NCBI GenBank assembly: GCA_021776785.1
Contig: JAJFFF010000044.1
Span: 346,230-410,229, forward strand
Origin: Planctomycetota bacterium
GTDB taxonomy: Bacteria; Planctomycetota; PLA2
Length of the DNA: 64,000 nt
Reading direction: 5' to 3'
How positions within the stretch are numbered: position 1 is the stretch's first letter; each line of letters starts with the position of its first letter. The notes under the pieces were generated by a model. The model made no database searches, was not told where the DNA came from, and saw only the letters and a program-made list of their open reading frames with translations. The translations under genes were made by a program, and so were the position numbers. Positions 15,846 to 24,780 of this stretch are shown here, piece by piece.

Positions 15846-17565
15846 CGCTCAAAATCGCGTCGATGCGCTCCAGCGCCGGCGGTACCACTTCGCGCAGGAC
15901 GGCTTTGTCCATCGCGAACCGGATGCCGGCGGCCTGAAACAACTTCGGGAGCGGCTGGCTCCCGCCAAGCGCCAGCGCGCTGCGGTACCCGGCGATCGCG
16001 GTGGCATGGTCCTTGCGCTCCACTTGCCAGAGCTGCAACGCACCGATCTGCGCGAGCGCGTACTCGATGTAATACATCGGATGCGTGAACAGGTGCGGCG
16101 TTACCTGCCAGTTGTCCTGGCGCAGGTCTTCGATTCCGCTCCAGTCCAAGTGGGGGAAAAACCGGTCCGTTAGTTCCGACCACTTCGCGTTGCGATCAGC
16201 GTGCGAGTGCTTCGGGTGGCGATACGCCCAGATCTGGAACGCGTCCATCCGTGCGACCCGCGGGAAGATCGTCAGGCAGCCGAGAAACTGATCGAGCGTG
16301 AAGTCGCGCTTCTCCGCGCCCGTCAAGACGCTTTCGAGGCGTTCGATTCCAAACAGCTCCATGGCCATGCTGGCGACTTCGCAGAATTCGACCGGCGCGT
16401 GGCGATAGGCCTGCACGCGCTCCTCGCGCGTCGCGATCGTGTGAAACGCATGACCACCCTCGTGCAGCATGACGCGCAGATCGTGACGGCGCCCGACCGC
16501 GTTATAGAAGATGAACGGCAACCCGATGTCTTCGACGGAGCAGTTGTAGCCGCCGGGCGCCTTGTTGGGTCGCGACATAACATCGAGCAACCCGTTGCGC
16601 ACCAAGATGTCGAACTCCTTGGAGAACACGCTATCGACGCCGCTCAAGATGCCGTCGAGGATCGCGACCAAACCGTCTTGATCTTCAAAGAGAGTTTGCG
16701 GCTCGCCGCCGAACACACTGACGTTCATGTCCCACGGACGCAGCGATTCGATGCCGAGCCGGCGACGACGATCTTCGTAGAGGCGCGTGAGCTCCGGAAC
16801 GACGACTTCATCAACCGCCGCGTGGAACGCGAGGCAGTCGTCGGGGGTGTAATCGAAGCGGTGCATCTCCGCGAAGCGATACTCGACGTAGCTGTCGTGC
16901 CCCGTGTTGTCGGCCATCTTCGTGCGCAACGCGATGAGTTCGTCGTAGATCGCATCGACCTCTTCGGCATGCGAAGACGTGGACGCAATCAGCGCGCGGT
17001 AGGCTCGCTCGCGCAGGGCGCGATCCGGTTCGGATAGGTGCGCACCGATCTGTTGCCGCGTGCATTTCTCGCCGTCCCACTCGATCGAAAGGGCCCCTTG
17101 GATCTCCTGATACCGGGCGCGATGCGCCGTCGCGTCCGCTGTCAGTTTCGTGTTCGCTTCCCGATAGAGATCGGCGTCGGCCTGGAGTCGATGGTCCAAG
17201 ACGGCGAATCGATCGCCAAGCTCACTCCGGTAGGGCGAGGCGAGATAGCGGCGCACCAACTGGTCGTTGTACTTGGCCCAGGCCGGCAAGACCTCCTGCG
17301 CGTAGCGCACATACTCATCCTTGAGTTCGCTCTTGCTCGTGTCGCGGTTCATCGCGGTCAGACGTCGCGACGATCCTGCCCACACGCGCCCCATGACTTC
17401 GCCCCAATCGAAAACGAAGTCGCACAATTCGCCGACCGTCGCCAAGGGGCGCGCCAGTAACTCTTCAACGAGAGACTGGACGGCATCGAGGTCCGACGGG
17501 TCGAACTCCGCGGGAACATAATGAAAAACACGGGCGCCAACGTCGGGTGTGCGGGTCAGTTCCAT
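15835..17565 (-). CDS. M3 family oligoendopeptidase (PepF-like)
   Basis: 576 residues, close to the usual size. The zinc motif HEGGHAFH is at about 368, preceded by the family's GGYNCSVEDIGLPFIFYN segment. It cleaves short peptides in the cytoplasm; there is no signal peptide. Three in-frame ATGs are possible (17619, 17574, 17565). I choose 17565 (MELTRTPDVG) because TATCTT (17575-17580) ends nine bases before it, whereas the ATG at 17574 directly abuts that hexamer and the one at 17619 lies upstream of it. If the longer form is real the protein gains 18 residues. A second M3-like peptidase is encoded at 29860. Confidence 0.85.
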   Translation of the reverse strand: MELTRTPDVGARVFHYVPAEFDPSDLDAVQSLVEELLARPLATVGELCDFVFDWGEVMGRVWAGSSRRLTAMNRDTSKSELKDEYVRYAQEVLPAWAKYNDQLVRRYLASPYRSELGDRFAVLDHRLQADADLYREANTKLTADATAHRARYQEIQGALSIEWDGEKCTRQQIGAHLSEPDRALRERAYRALIASTSSHAEEVDAIYDELIALRTKMADNTGHDSYVEYRFAEMHRFDYTPDDCLAFHAAVDEVVVPELTRLYEDRRRRLGIESLRPWDMNVSVFGGEPQTLFEDQDGLVAILDGILSGVDSVFSKEFDILVRNGLLDVMSRPNKAPGGYNCSVEDIGLPFIFYNAVGRRHDLRVMLHEGGHAFHTIATREERVQAYRHAPVEFCEVASMAMELFGIERLESVLTGAEKRDFTLDQFLGCLTIFPRVARMDAFQIWAYRHPKHSHADRNAKWSELTDRFFPHLDWSGIEDLRQDNWQVTPHLFTHPMYYIEYALAQIGALQLWQVERKDHATAIAGYRSALALGGSQPLPKLFQAAGIRFAMDKAVLREVVPPALERIDAILSATT

Positions 17566-17574
17566 ACCGAGCAT

Positions 17575-17580
17575 AAGATA
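17575..17580 (-). promoter_or_regulatory. -10 element TATCTT deciding the M3 peptidase start
   Basis: TATCTT on the minus strand, nine bases before the ATG at 17565 and immediately abutting the ATG at 17574. It favours the shorter reading. Confidence 0.4.
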
Positions 17581-17624
17581 CCGGCGCGCCAAAACCTGTG
17601 ACAACAACTCGGGTTTCATTCCAC

Positions 17625-18605
17625 ATGCGTATCGCTGTCGTCTTGCTGCTGGTCACTTCCGTCTTCGCCAAAGACAAGGCGTACGCGCCTCGGATCGGCG
17701 CGTTTCCCGTAAAGTCGGCGCGCGTGGAACTCCCCCGCGGCGAGAAGAAAAAACCGCTCCGCGTCCGGATTTCTTTCCCCGCGCCTGGGAAAGAAGCACC
17801 CCATCGGGAGCGCCCTTGGCCGGTCATCGTGTTTTCCCATGGCATGTTCGGCAGCGGGGACGCGTACGACCCGCTGGTGCGCGCGTGGGCCCAAAGCGGC
17901 TACGTCGTGTTGCAACCCACGCACCCCGACTCGGTCAAACTCGGCACGCGTTCCCGCGGGGAAGCCGTGAAGGCCTGGTCCTCGCGCCCCGTCGAAATCC
18001 GCTTGATCCTCGACTCGTTACAAAAAATCGAACGTATGGCCAAGGAACTGCGCGGCAAGCTCGACCCCGAACGCATCGGCATGGGCGGACACTCGTTCGG
18101 CTGCCACACGTCCATGCTCGTCACCGGCGTCAAGCCGCGCCTGCGACGCGGCGGACCGTTTTTCGACAAACGCATCCGGTGCGCGTACCTAGTTTCGCCG
18201 CAAGGGAAGAGCCCTCTTTTCACCGAAGACTCGTGGCGGCAGTGGCGCGTTCCCGCGGTGATCGTGACGGGCGACAAAGACACCGATCCGTTCGGCGACA
18301 AGAACAAGGGGCCGCTCTGGCGCCTCGACCCCTACCGATTTTCACCGCCGCAGGACAAGTACATGCTTTGGATCGACGGCGCGTACCACGGATTCGGCGG
18401 CATCAGCGGCGCGTGGAAAGGCGGCGGTCCGAAAAACGAAAAGCACGTCGCACTCGTCCGCGACACGGGCCTCGCGTTCTTCGACGCCTACCTGAAGCAA
18501 ACACGGGGCGCGAAAGCGTGGCTGCACGCCAACACAAAACCGAAAACGAAGCCGGGCGCCAAACCCAAGGAGCCGAGCGCCCCTAGCGGTCCGTCAAAAA
18601 AATAG
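17625..18605 (+). CDS. Exported alpha/beta hydrolase (PAF-acetylhydrolase/dienelactone type)
   Basis: 326 residues. Signal peptide MRIAVVLLLVTSVFA. The fold is alpha/beta hydrolase: oxyanion region VIVFSHGMFGSG (about 67-78), nucleophile elbow GMGGHSFGCH (about 151-160, Ser in GHSFG), acid region VIVTGDKDTDPFG (about 209-221) and His in DGAYHGFGG (about 248). The C-terminal 30 residues are a Lys/Pro/Ala-rich tail. The layout fits chlorophyllase/PAF-acetylhydrolase-like esterases; substrate unknown. The ATG at 17625 starts the signal peptide and lies 59 bp from the divergent M3 peptidase start. Confidence 0.8.
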   Translation: MRIAVVLLLVTSVFAKDKAYAPRIGAFPVKSARVELPRGEKKKPLRVRISFPAPGKEAPHRERPWPVIVFSHGMFGSGDAYDPLVRAWAQSGYVVLQPTHPDSVKLGTRSRGEAVKAWSSRPVEIRLILDSLQKIERMAKELRGKLDPERIGMGGHSFGCHTSMLVTGVKPRLRRGGPFFDKRIRCAYLVSPQGKSPLFTEDSWRQWRVPAVIVTGDKDTDPFGDKNKGPLWRLDPYRFSPPQDKYMLWIDGAYHGFGGISGAWKGGGPKNEKHVALVRDTGLAFFDAYLKQTRGAKAWLHANTKPKTKPGAKPKEPSAPSGPSKK

Positions 18606-18665
18606 CCGGCGGGCGAGAGCGCGAGATCCGATATCGGATCGCAGCCCCGAGTCTTCAACGGGCTG

Positions 18666-19955
18666 CTACCGAGCCGGGATCGAAACGCTGAAATCGCGCC
18701 GCAGATAGAGGCACGTTCCTTCGACTTCGTCGCACACGCTGTAGAGCGCATACGCCGGAATCTTAAACGCTCCCGTCTCCCCCGGCGGGTACTCAATCTC
18801 AAACTCCAAGACGCGGCGTTCGCGCGTCTCCGGCTTTTGCGCCTGCGGATGCACGAGCATCGGCTCCTTGAGCGTCACGCCCGCGGGCACGTCTACATGA
18901 AGCGACAACGGCTCCGACTCGTTGTTCCAATACGCCGCGCGGACCAAGAACACGACCCGCACACGGGCGCGCTGGCTTTTTAACGAAACGCTGCGCGTGA
19001 CGATGGACTCGATCGTGACGCGCTTTTTCTCGTCGCGCGGAACCTTACCTTCCGGGTCGGCCTTTTCGCGCACCGTCGCGTCCGGTGTCGTCGCACGATC
19101 CATGAGCTCCGCGCCCGCCGGCTCGATCGCCAAAGCGACCGGCGTTTCGCCGCGCGCGCGAATCGCCGCACGCGCCTCCTTGATCCACCCATAGAAGTTG
19201 TAGGGCTTTTCGAGACGCGGACCGTACTGCTCCAACCGCCGCCGCCAAATGTATTGGCGCGGGTTTTGGTCGAGCGCGGACCGCCACGCTAAAACCGCAG
19301 CTTGCCCGTCACCGGGTTGCGCATGTTTCGATTCAAAGCGCGCGCGCAACGCAACGCCGAGCCGAAACGAAGCGATCGCCGACTGCTTTCCCTTGCGATA
19401 CGCGGTCACCGCGCCGTTTAGGTCGCCCTTCCAAAAGAGCGCGTCACCGCGGTGCTGATCCGAGAGCTTTCCGCCGACCCATTTTTTGCGCGAGGACGAG
19501 GCCTGCAACAAAACGTCGAGTTGGTTTTGGCGGATGCGACCGATCACAACGCCGTCCGGCCCGACGGCCAGCGGTATCGGAACGGAAGCGAGGCCCAAAA
19601 CGTTGAGCGAGTCGACAAAAATCGGCCACTTGAGCTGGCGCCACTGGCGATAAAGCCGCGCACGGTCGGCGTGTTGCTCCTGCACGATGCCGATCGCCTG
19701 CACCTTGCCGGCGTCGAGAAGAGGCTGCAGCGCTTCCTGCCACCCGGGCAGAATTCGTCGACACCCCGCTCACCAGGACGCGAAGTTAAAAATCAGGAGC
19801 GGCTTGCCGCCCAACGCGGAGAGTTCGCCCATGGTGCCGTCCAACTTGGGCAGCGAGACGTTGGGGAGAGGTTGGCCGCGGGGACGCAAGAATCCGGTAG
19901 GTGCGGGCGACGCGACCGCTGCCGTCAGCACCAGCGCCAAAACAACACGCATCAT
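18666..19955 (-). CDS. Candidate selenoprotein: exported thioredoxin-like/TPR protein with WUAGC active site (Sec62)
   Basis: 429 residues if the in-frame UGA at 19770-19772 is read as Sec. Residues 1-16 are a signal peptide (LALVLTAAVASPAP). The TlpA/redoxin-like domain reads KPLLIFNFASW-U-AGC-RR: the UGA replaces the first Cys of the CxxC site and Cys65 is the resolving partner. Translation continues in phase through the rest of the fold (GIVQEQHADRARLYRQW, then the cis-Pro region SVPIPLAVGPDGVVIG). A helical TPR-like stretch follows (about 170-260), then a beta-rich C-terminal domain with a CysX6Cys segment (VCDEVEGTCLYLRRDF) that could be the redox partner. A SECIS-like hairpin follows the UGA. 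TATCCT (19963-19968) ends seven bases before the ATG. A caller would report two fragments. Nonsense mutation is the alternative, but both halves are intact. Confidence 0.8.
19735..19753 (-). promoter_or_regulatory. SECIS-like hairpin after UGA62
   Basis: On the minus strand TTCTGCC-CGGGT-GGCAGGA: a 7-bp stem (one U-G pair) with a 5-nt loop that starts 24 nt after the UGA. G is at loop position 2 and the loop ends in GU. Stem length, loop size, loop G and spacing fit the bacterial SECIS consensus and match the element at 1673-1687 in form though not in sequence. Confidence 0.65.
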
Positions 19956-20011
19956 GGCGTGCAGGATAACCGGCGGTTGGGCAGGGCGCGTAGACCCGCT
20001 ATCCTTTTGCG

Positions 20012-21943
20012 ATGCCGCTTATCGCGGGATCGCAAATCACCATGCACTATTCGGGGCCGAACCTCCTCGAAGATGTGGATCTAAAGGTCGAGCCGGGCGA
20101 TCGGATCGGGCTCATCGGGCCCAATGGATCGGGCAAATCGACGCTGATCAAGATCTTGCAGGGTTCGCTTGAGCCCGTGCGTGGTCGGGTCGGGCGTGGC
20201 TCGGGCGTGACCGTCGGCTACCAGGCGCAGGAGCTCGAGGTCACGGAGGGCGTCACCGTCTTCGGTGAGCTGCGATCGATTTTTGACGAGGCGGATCGGC
20301 GCGAAAAACGTCTGCGCGCCATCGAGGAGCTACTCGTCACGACGCCGGGCGACCAGGCGTTGCTCGCGGAGTACGAACGCTTGCAGGCGTCGCAGGAAAC
20401 GAGCGGCGTGTACGACATCGACCGCCGTGTCGAGACGATGCTGCGCAGCTTGGGCATCGCGGAGTCCGCGTGGCACCAACCGCTCGACCGGTTCTCGGGT
20501 GGCGAACGCAACGTGATCGGCCTCGCGCGCGTGCTGCTGCTTGAGCCCGACGTGATGTTTCTCGACGAGCCGTCCAACCACCTCGACATGGAAGGCGTCG
20601 AGTGGTTCATCGATTTCTTAAAGCACACGAAAGCGGCCGTGGTGATGGTCAGCCACAACCGCCACCTTCTCGATCAGAGCGTGCGCACAATTTGGGAACT
20701 CGACCGCCGCCAGGTGCGCGCGTGGACCGGCAACTACAAGGACTACCGCCGCCAAAAGGAAGAGGAAATGGCGCTCCTCGAGCGTCAATTCAAGACGCAA
20801 CAGCGCGAAATCGAGCGCTTGGAGTTTCAGGCGCGCCGTCTTAAGGACATGGCATCGGCGTACGACGACCCGGGTCAGGCCAAACGCGCGAAGGCGATGG
20901 AACGTCGCGTGGAACGCATGGACAAGATCGAGCGCCCCGACGACCGCAAGCGTCGCTTTCGCGCGGCGCTCAAGACCGAGGCGCGTCACGGTCGCATTGC
21001 GCTGACGGTGAATGACTTCTCGTTCTCGTACGGCGATCGCGTGCTCTTTGACAAAGCGAACGTCGAAATCGAGTTCGGGGAACGCGTTTGCTTGGTCGGT
21101 CCGAACGGCGCGGGAAAGACGACGCTCTTCCGTCAGATTCTCGATGAAGGCGGATGGGACAACCCCACGCTGCGCGTCGGCAAGTCGGTGCGCGTCGGGG
21201 AGTACCGCCAGCTCCACGACTCGCTTGAGGAAGAGCAGTCCATTCAGAATTGGATCTCGTATCAGACGAACCAGCCGCTTTCGAAGTCGGCCGATCTGCT
21301 GCACCGGTTCTTTTTTACGCGCGACGATCTCGGGCGCCCGATCTCGACGCTGTCGGGAGGCGAAAAGAGCCGGCTTCAGCTCGCACGACTCGTGCACGCG
21401 CAAGTCAATCTGCTGCTCCTCGACGAGCCGACCAACCACTTAGACTTAGACGCGTGCGAACAGGTCGAAGAGATGCTCGGAGAGTACGACGGCACGCTCT
21501 TAGTCATCAGCCACGATCGCTACTTCTTGGACAAGTTGGTCACGCGCGTGATCGAAGTGGCCGACCAGAAGTTGGTCGATCACAAGTACGGCTTCACGGA
21601 GTGGTGGCGGCGCAAAGTGGCGGCGCGCGAAAAAAAGCGCAAGAGCGTTTTGGAAGACCGCAACGCGCCCAAGATCGACAAGACGGCGAAAAAGCGCGCC
21701 TACGAAGAGCAAAAGGAGCGGCAGCGCGCGGAGAACCGACGCCGTTCTCGCATCAAGAAGCTGGAACAGTCGATCGCCAAGCTCGAAGCGAAGCAAGACG
21801 AACTCAAATCGACGTTGGAGACGATCTACTCCGGCGACCGCGCGCACATGGCTGCCGAGATCTCCAAGCAATTCGACGACGTCCGCGCCAAGTTGGCTGC
21901 CAGCTACGCCGAGTGGGAAAAACTCGCGGCCGCAGACGACTAG
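20012..21943 (+). CDS. ABC-F family ATPase (Uup-like)
   Basis: 643 residues with two ABC cassettes and no membrane segment, the ABC-F layout. Walker A motifs GPNGSGKST (about 38-46) and GPNGAGKTT (about 363-371); signatures FSGGERN and LSGGEKSRLQL; Walker B with the DEPSNHLD and DEPTNHLD ends. A basic linker between the cassettes carries PxxRFRA-like residues (RKRRFRAALK). The C-terminal 110 residues are a coiled coil (RRRSRIKKLEQSIAKLEAKQ), as in Uup. ABC-F proteins act on the ribosome or on branched nucleic acids. TATCCT (20000-20005) ends six bases before the ATG. It is divergent from the selenoprotein candidate with 56 bp between. Confidence 0.88.
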   Translation: MPLIAGSQITMHYSGPNLLEDVDLKVEPGDRIGLIGPNGSGKSTLIKILQGSLEPVRGRVGRGSGVTVGYQAQELEVTEGVTVFGELRSIFDEADRREKRLRAIEELLVTTPGDQALLAEYERLQASQETSGVYDIDRRVETMLRSLGIAESAWHQPLDRFSGGERNVIGLARVLLLEPDVMFLDEPSNHLDMEGVEWFIDFLKHTKAAVVMVSHNRHLLDQSVRTIWELDRRQVRAWTGNYKDYRRQKEEEMALLERQFKTQQREIERLEFQARRLKDMASAYDDPGQAKRAKAMERRVERMDKIERPDDRKRRFRAALKTEARHGRIALTVNDFSFSYGDRVLFDKANVEIEFGERVCLVGPNGAGKTTLFRQILDEGGWDNPTLRVGKSVRVGEYRQLHDSLEEEQSIQNWISYQTNQPLSKSADLLHRFFFTRDDLGRPISTLSGGEKSRLQLARLVHAQVNLLLLDEPTNHLDLDACEQVEEMLGEYDGTLLVISHDRYFLDKLVTRVIEVADQKLVDHKYGFTEWWRRKVAAREKKRKSVLEDRNAPKIDKTAKKRAYEEQKERQRAENRRRSRIKKLEQSIAKLEAKQDELKSTLETIYSGDRAHMAAEISKQFDDVRAKLAASYAEWEKLAAADD

Positions 21944-21953
21944 CAGCACTTGG

Positions 21954-22673
21954 CTAACTGAGCGTGCGGTCCAAAAACGCGCGGATCGTCCGGCGTGTTT
22001 CCGGCAGCTTCCAACGCGCCAGCACCTCGGCCGAACCGACCGGTTGCGGCCCCCGCAACTGCCGTTTCGTGATCGCGAACGCGGCGGGTTCGATGGCGGC
22101 GAGGCTGCGGGCGCGCGCCACAGCTCGATCGCGCAACTCGTCGCCCGACACCAACTCGTCGACCAACCCCATCGCGAGCGCGTCGTTCGCGCCGACGTTC
22201 TCACCGAAATAGAGCATGCGCTGCAGGTGTTGCGCCGGCGTGGCGTAGCGCGCGATCGTGAACGCGATCTGTGGAAACGGCACGCCGATGGGCAGTTCGG
22301 TGTAGCCGAACTTGGATGGACCTTCCGCCATTATCCGGTGATCGCCGCAACTGACGAGCACGGCGCCACCCGCGATCGCATGCCCTTGCGCCGCCACCAC
22401 GACGGGTCGCGGAAAATGAAAGAGCGTCTCAAACGCTCGGATCAGGGCCGGAAAAAACGCATCGATGTAGCTCGCATCCTCGTTCGCTAACCGAACCAGA
22501 TCCACGCCGGCGCAAAACGCACGACCGCGTCCGGTCAGAACCAAGGCCCGCCCGTCGAGCGCAACAAGCGCCTCCGCAAACGCCGTCAAAAACTCGACGT
22601 CAAATGCGTTGACCTTGCCATGCTCAAGCTCAAGAACCGCGACGTCCCCATCCACGAAAGAGGTGTGCATCAT
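21954..22673 (-). CDS. Enoyl-CoA hydratase/isomerase family protein
   Basis: 239 residues, slightly shorter than typical crotonases. The oxyanion-hole segments are RGRAFCAGVDL (about 51-61) and VVAAQGHAIAGGAVLVSCGDH (about 94-114). The two catalytic Glu of true hydratases are not both present: the second position reads GYTELPIGVPFP, so an isomerase or other crotonase activity is possible. ATG 22673 begins a double Met; no Shine-Dalgarno or TANNNT is evident. Converges with the ABC-F gene 10 bp away. Confidence 0.8.
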   Translation of the reverse strand: MMHTSFVDGDVAVLELEHGKVNAFDVEFLTAFAEALVALDGRALVLTGRGRAFCAGVDLVRLANEDASYIDAFFPALIRAFETLFHFPRPVVVAAQGHAIAGGAVLVSCGDHRIMAEGPSKFGYTELPIGVPFPQIAFTIARYATPAQHLQRMLYFGENVGANDALAMGLVDELVSGDELRDRAVARARSLAAIEPAAFAITKRQLRGPQPVGSAEVLARWKLPETRRTIRAFLDRTLS

Positions 22674-22941
22674 CGTCCGAGTTCTCCCATCGCGGACAAA
22701 GCCGCTTCTTTTTCGTAGTCTCCGATGTCGCGCGTACGGCAGATGGCGTTTCTTGCGCGGCAACGACATCCGTGCAACCGCGATCATCGCCATCAGCACG
22801 CTGCGCATCGCGCCACGCATGCGCTTCACTCTACGCGCTCTTCGTTTCGGAATGAGACGTTTTGCTTCTTCCGCTTCGGAGGTGTTACCGATACGGCACA
22901 GGCTTCGCTCGACGTCTCATGGCGAAGGGAAACCAAGGAAT

Positions 22942-23349
22942 ATGTCTACAAAAGTGAATAAAGGGCTCGCTGCGGAGATGGAACTGCGCGCGCATTTCGA
23001 CAAAAAGCGCGCGTCCGACCGATGCTGGATCGGAATTCCCGTCGAATTGACCGGCCGCTCGGGCTCGCTCCGCGTGCGGCTGCTGGATGTCTCGCGCAGC
23101 GGCGTGTTGCTCGCGCTGACCGACCCCAAGCTTCGATACACGAGCGATCTTCTCGAGTGCTACCAACAGGTCCAGAAACAACTCGGCAAGGGCGCGATCT
23201 TGCGCTTCGCGGGACGTAATTTCTCGTTGCGCGGCGAAGTCGCGCGCGTCACTGAGTGCCCGTACGAGGGCCGCATGCTCCTCGCCGTGCAATTTCTCGA
23301 CACGCTCACACAAAAACAGTGTGCGAGCCTCGGCATCCCGCAGGCATAG
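22942..23349 (+). CDS. PilZ-like domain protein
   Basis: 135 residues. The segment DRCWIGIPVELTGRSG followed by RVRLLDVSRSGVLLAL and ALRFAG-type strands matches a PilZ beta barrel, with DVSRSG corresponding to the D/NxSxxG motif of c-di-GMP binding; the upstream RxxxR is only partly present (KKRASDR). The ATG at 22942 has a good Shine-Dalgarno (AAGGAA, spacing 2-3 nt short), one of the few here. 268 bp of non-coding DNA separate it from the divergent hydratase gene; I see nothing recognisable there. Possible second-messenger sensor of unknown target. Confidence 0.65.
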   Translation: MSTKVNKGLAAEMELRAHFDKKRASDRCWIGIPVELTGRSGSLRVRLLDVSRSGVLLALTDPKLRYTSDLLECYQQVQKQLGKGAILRFAGRNFSLRGEVARVTECPYEGRMLLAVQFLDTLTQKQCASLGIPQA

Positions 23350-23361
23350 CGGCTCGCCCGT

Positions 23362-24681
23362 TCACTTCTCGGTCGTACGGCGTTGCGCCAGGTCCTTTCG
23401 CGCCCGTTCAAACATGGCGAGGTACTGTTCGACCGCGTTCCCCCACTTCGGCAAGTCGCGTTCACGCACCAGCATCGATTTCGCACCCGCCCCCTTCACG
23501 GCGCCGTTTGGATCGAGCACGAAGTTTCCGGGCGAGATCACAAAGCGCCCGACGACCATGATCGCGCGATTGTAGATCGCGTGGTGATCGACGCACTCCA
23601 AGCTCGGATAGAGCGGACACGTCCCATCCTCGTTCTCCGCATGCTCTTCCATCACGGCGTTCGGCGCGGGCTTGTGTCCGATCGCCACGACGAGATGCTT
23701 GTTGCAATACGCGACAAACCGCGGGTCCAAAAACAACTGCGCGCGCGTGCGGTCGCACTGCCCACAGGTGTCGAACTGAAGCGACAAAAAGATCGGGACT
23801 CCACGTCGCCGCGCTTCTTTTACGGCGCCTTCCCATGTGCGCGCCAACTTGAGCGTCGGCGCCGCGGCGCTCTTCCGCGTCGCGCGCTCCGGGGTCGGAT
23901 CCTTCATCACGCAACGAAACCCAACACTGCGATCCGCCACCCGCGCGTCCTGGACACACATGTCGGCGACGCGCAAGTTAAGCGGGTGCGGACTAAGCCA
24001 AGCCCCGCCCTTGATCATGACCGGCAACACCGCGCCACCACGGCGCATGAGCACACGGTCGTACGCGTTGCCCGCCATGTCGTGACAACCGTAGGGCGAC
24101 ACGCCGGCCGCAAATGAACCCACGGGCGCGGTGTCGCGGAGACGAAAACGACCGCCCTGCGCGTGCTTGGCGGTCGGCGCGTCGTCGCCCCACGGGTAGA
24201 TGCGACCTTCCGTTCCGCCGGCCGCCTTCTCCCATTGCGGCGGCGTCGGAATGGCGCCTCCGACCCATTTCGCGTACGCAAGCGCGCCGTTGCCGTTCGC
24301 CGCCGTCACCGGATGACGATCGCGCCCCGCGGCGGCGCGCCAACCTTTTTCGGTGCGCACGAGTCCGGCGACGCGTGCGTCCACAAACTTCGCCGCAGCC
24401 GGAACCGCGTTGAGAAAGCGCGCGAACTGCGCATTGGTTACCTCATACTTGTCGATGAAGTACGAGTCAACCGCGAACGGCTGCGGCTTTTCCAACGCGG
24501 GTCCGCCCTCGTAAGGCCGCCGCGCGTACTCGCCCTTCGGCACGCGAATCACGACCGCGCCGTCCCGCACGCGGTAGTGCTCCTCAGCTCCCTGTTCGTT
24601 GGTGCCCAAGTACAAGAGATCGTCGGCCCAGCAAACGCCGCTGAGCAAAACCAGAAGGAGGAGGCAGAAGAACGGACGCAT
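23362..24681 (-). CDS. Exported SUMF1-like domain fused to a thioredoxin-like domain
   Basis: 439 residues with a signal peptide (LLLLVLLSGVCWA). Residues about 35-265 are a formylglycine-generating-enzyme-type (SUMF1) fold: FIDKYEVTNAQFARFLNA, WEKAAGG...YPWGDD, CHDMAGNAYD, VMIKGGAW and SVGFRC. The catalytic Cys pair of true FGE is absent, so it is probably a structural or binding domain. Residues about 290-430 are thioredoxin-like, with FDTCGQCDRT (CxxC, about 308-311) near a short-fold start. TAGAAT (24688-24693) ends six bases before the ATG. The combination suggests an extracytoplasmic thiol-redox or cargo-presenting protein; function unknown. Confidence 0.75.
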   Translation of the reverse strand: MRPFFCLLLLVLLSGVCWADDLLYLGTNEQGAEEHYRVRDGAVVIRVPKGEYARRPYEGGPALEKPQPFAVDSYFIDKYEVTNAQFARFLNAVPAAAKFVDARVAGLVRTEKGWRAAAGRDRHPVTAANGNGALAYAKWVGGAIPTPPQWEKAAGGTEGRIYPWGDDAPTAKHAQGGRFRLRDTAPVGSFAAGVSPYGCHDMAGNAYDRVLMRRGGAVLPVMIKGGAWLSPHPLNLRVADMCVQDARVADRSVGFRCVMKDPTPERATRKSAAAPTLKLARTWEGAVKEARRRGVPIFLSLQFDTCGQCDRTRAQLFLDPRFVAYCNKHLVVAIGHKPAPNAVMEEHAENEDGTCPLYPSLECVDHHAIYNRAIMVVGRFVISPGNFVLDPNGAVKGAGAKSMLVRERDLPKWGNAVEQYLAMFERARKDLAQRRTTEK

Positions 24682-24780
24682 CGTTTGATTCTACGCGCCT
24701 GGTAGCGGAGGCTCCGGAACGAACTTCGCTCGATCGCCGTTCGCATGTGCAGCCGTACATAAAATCCGTAAGATCCGGCG

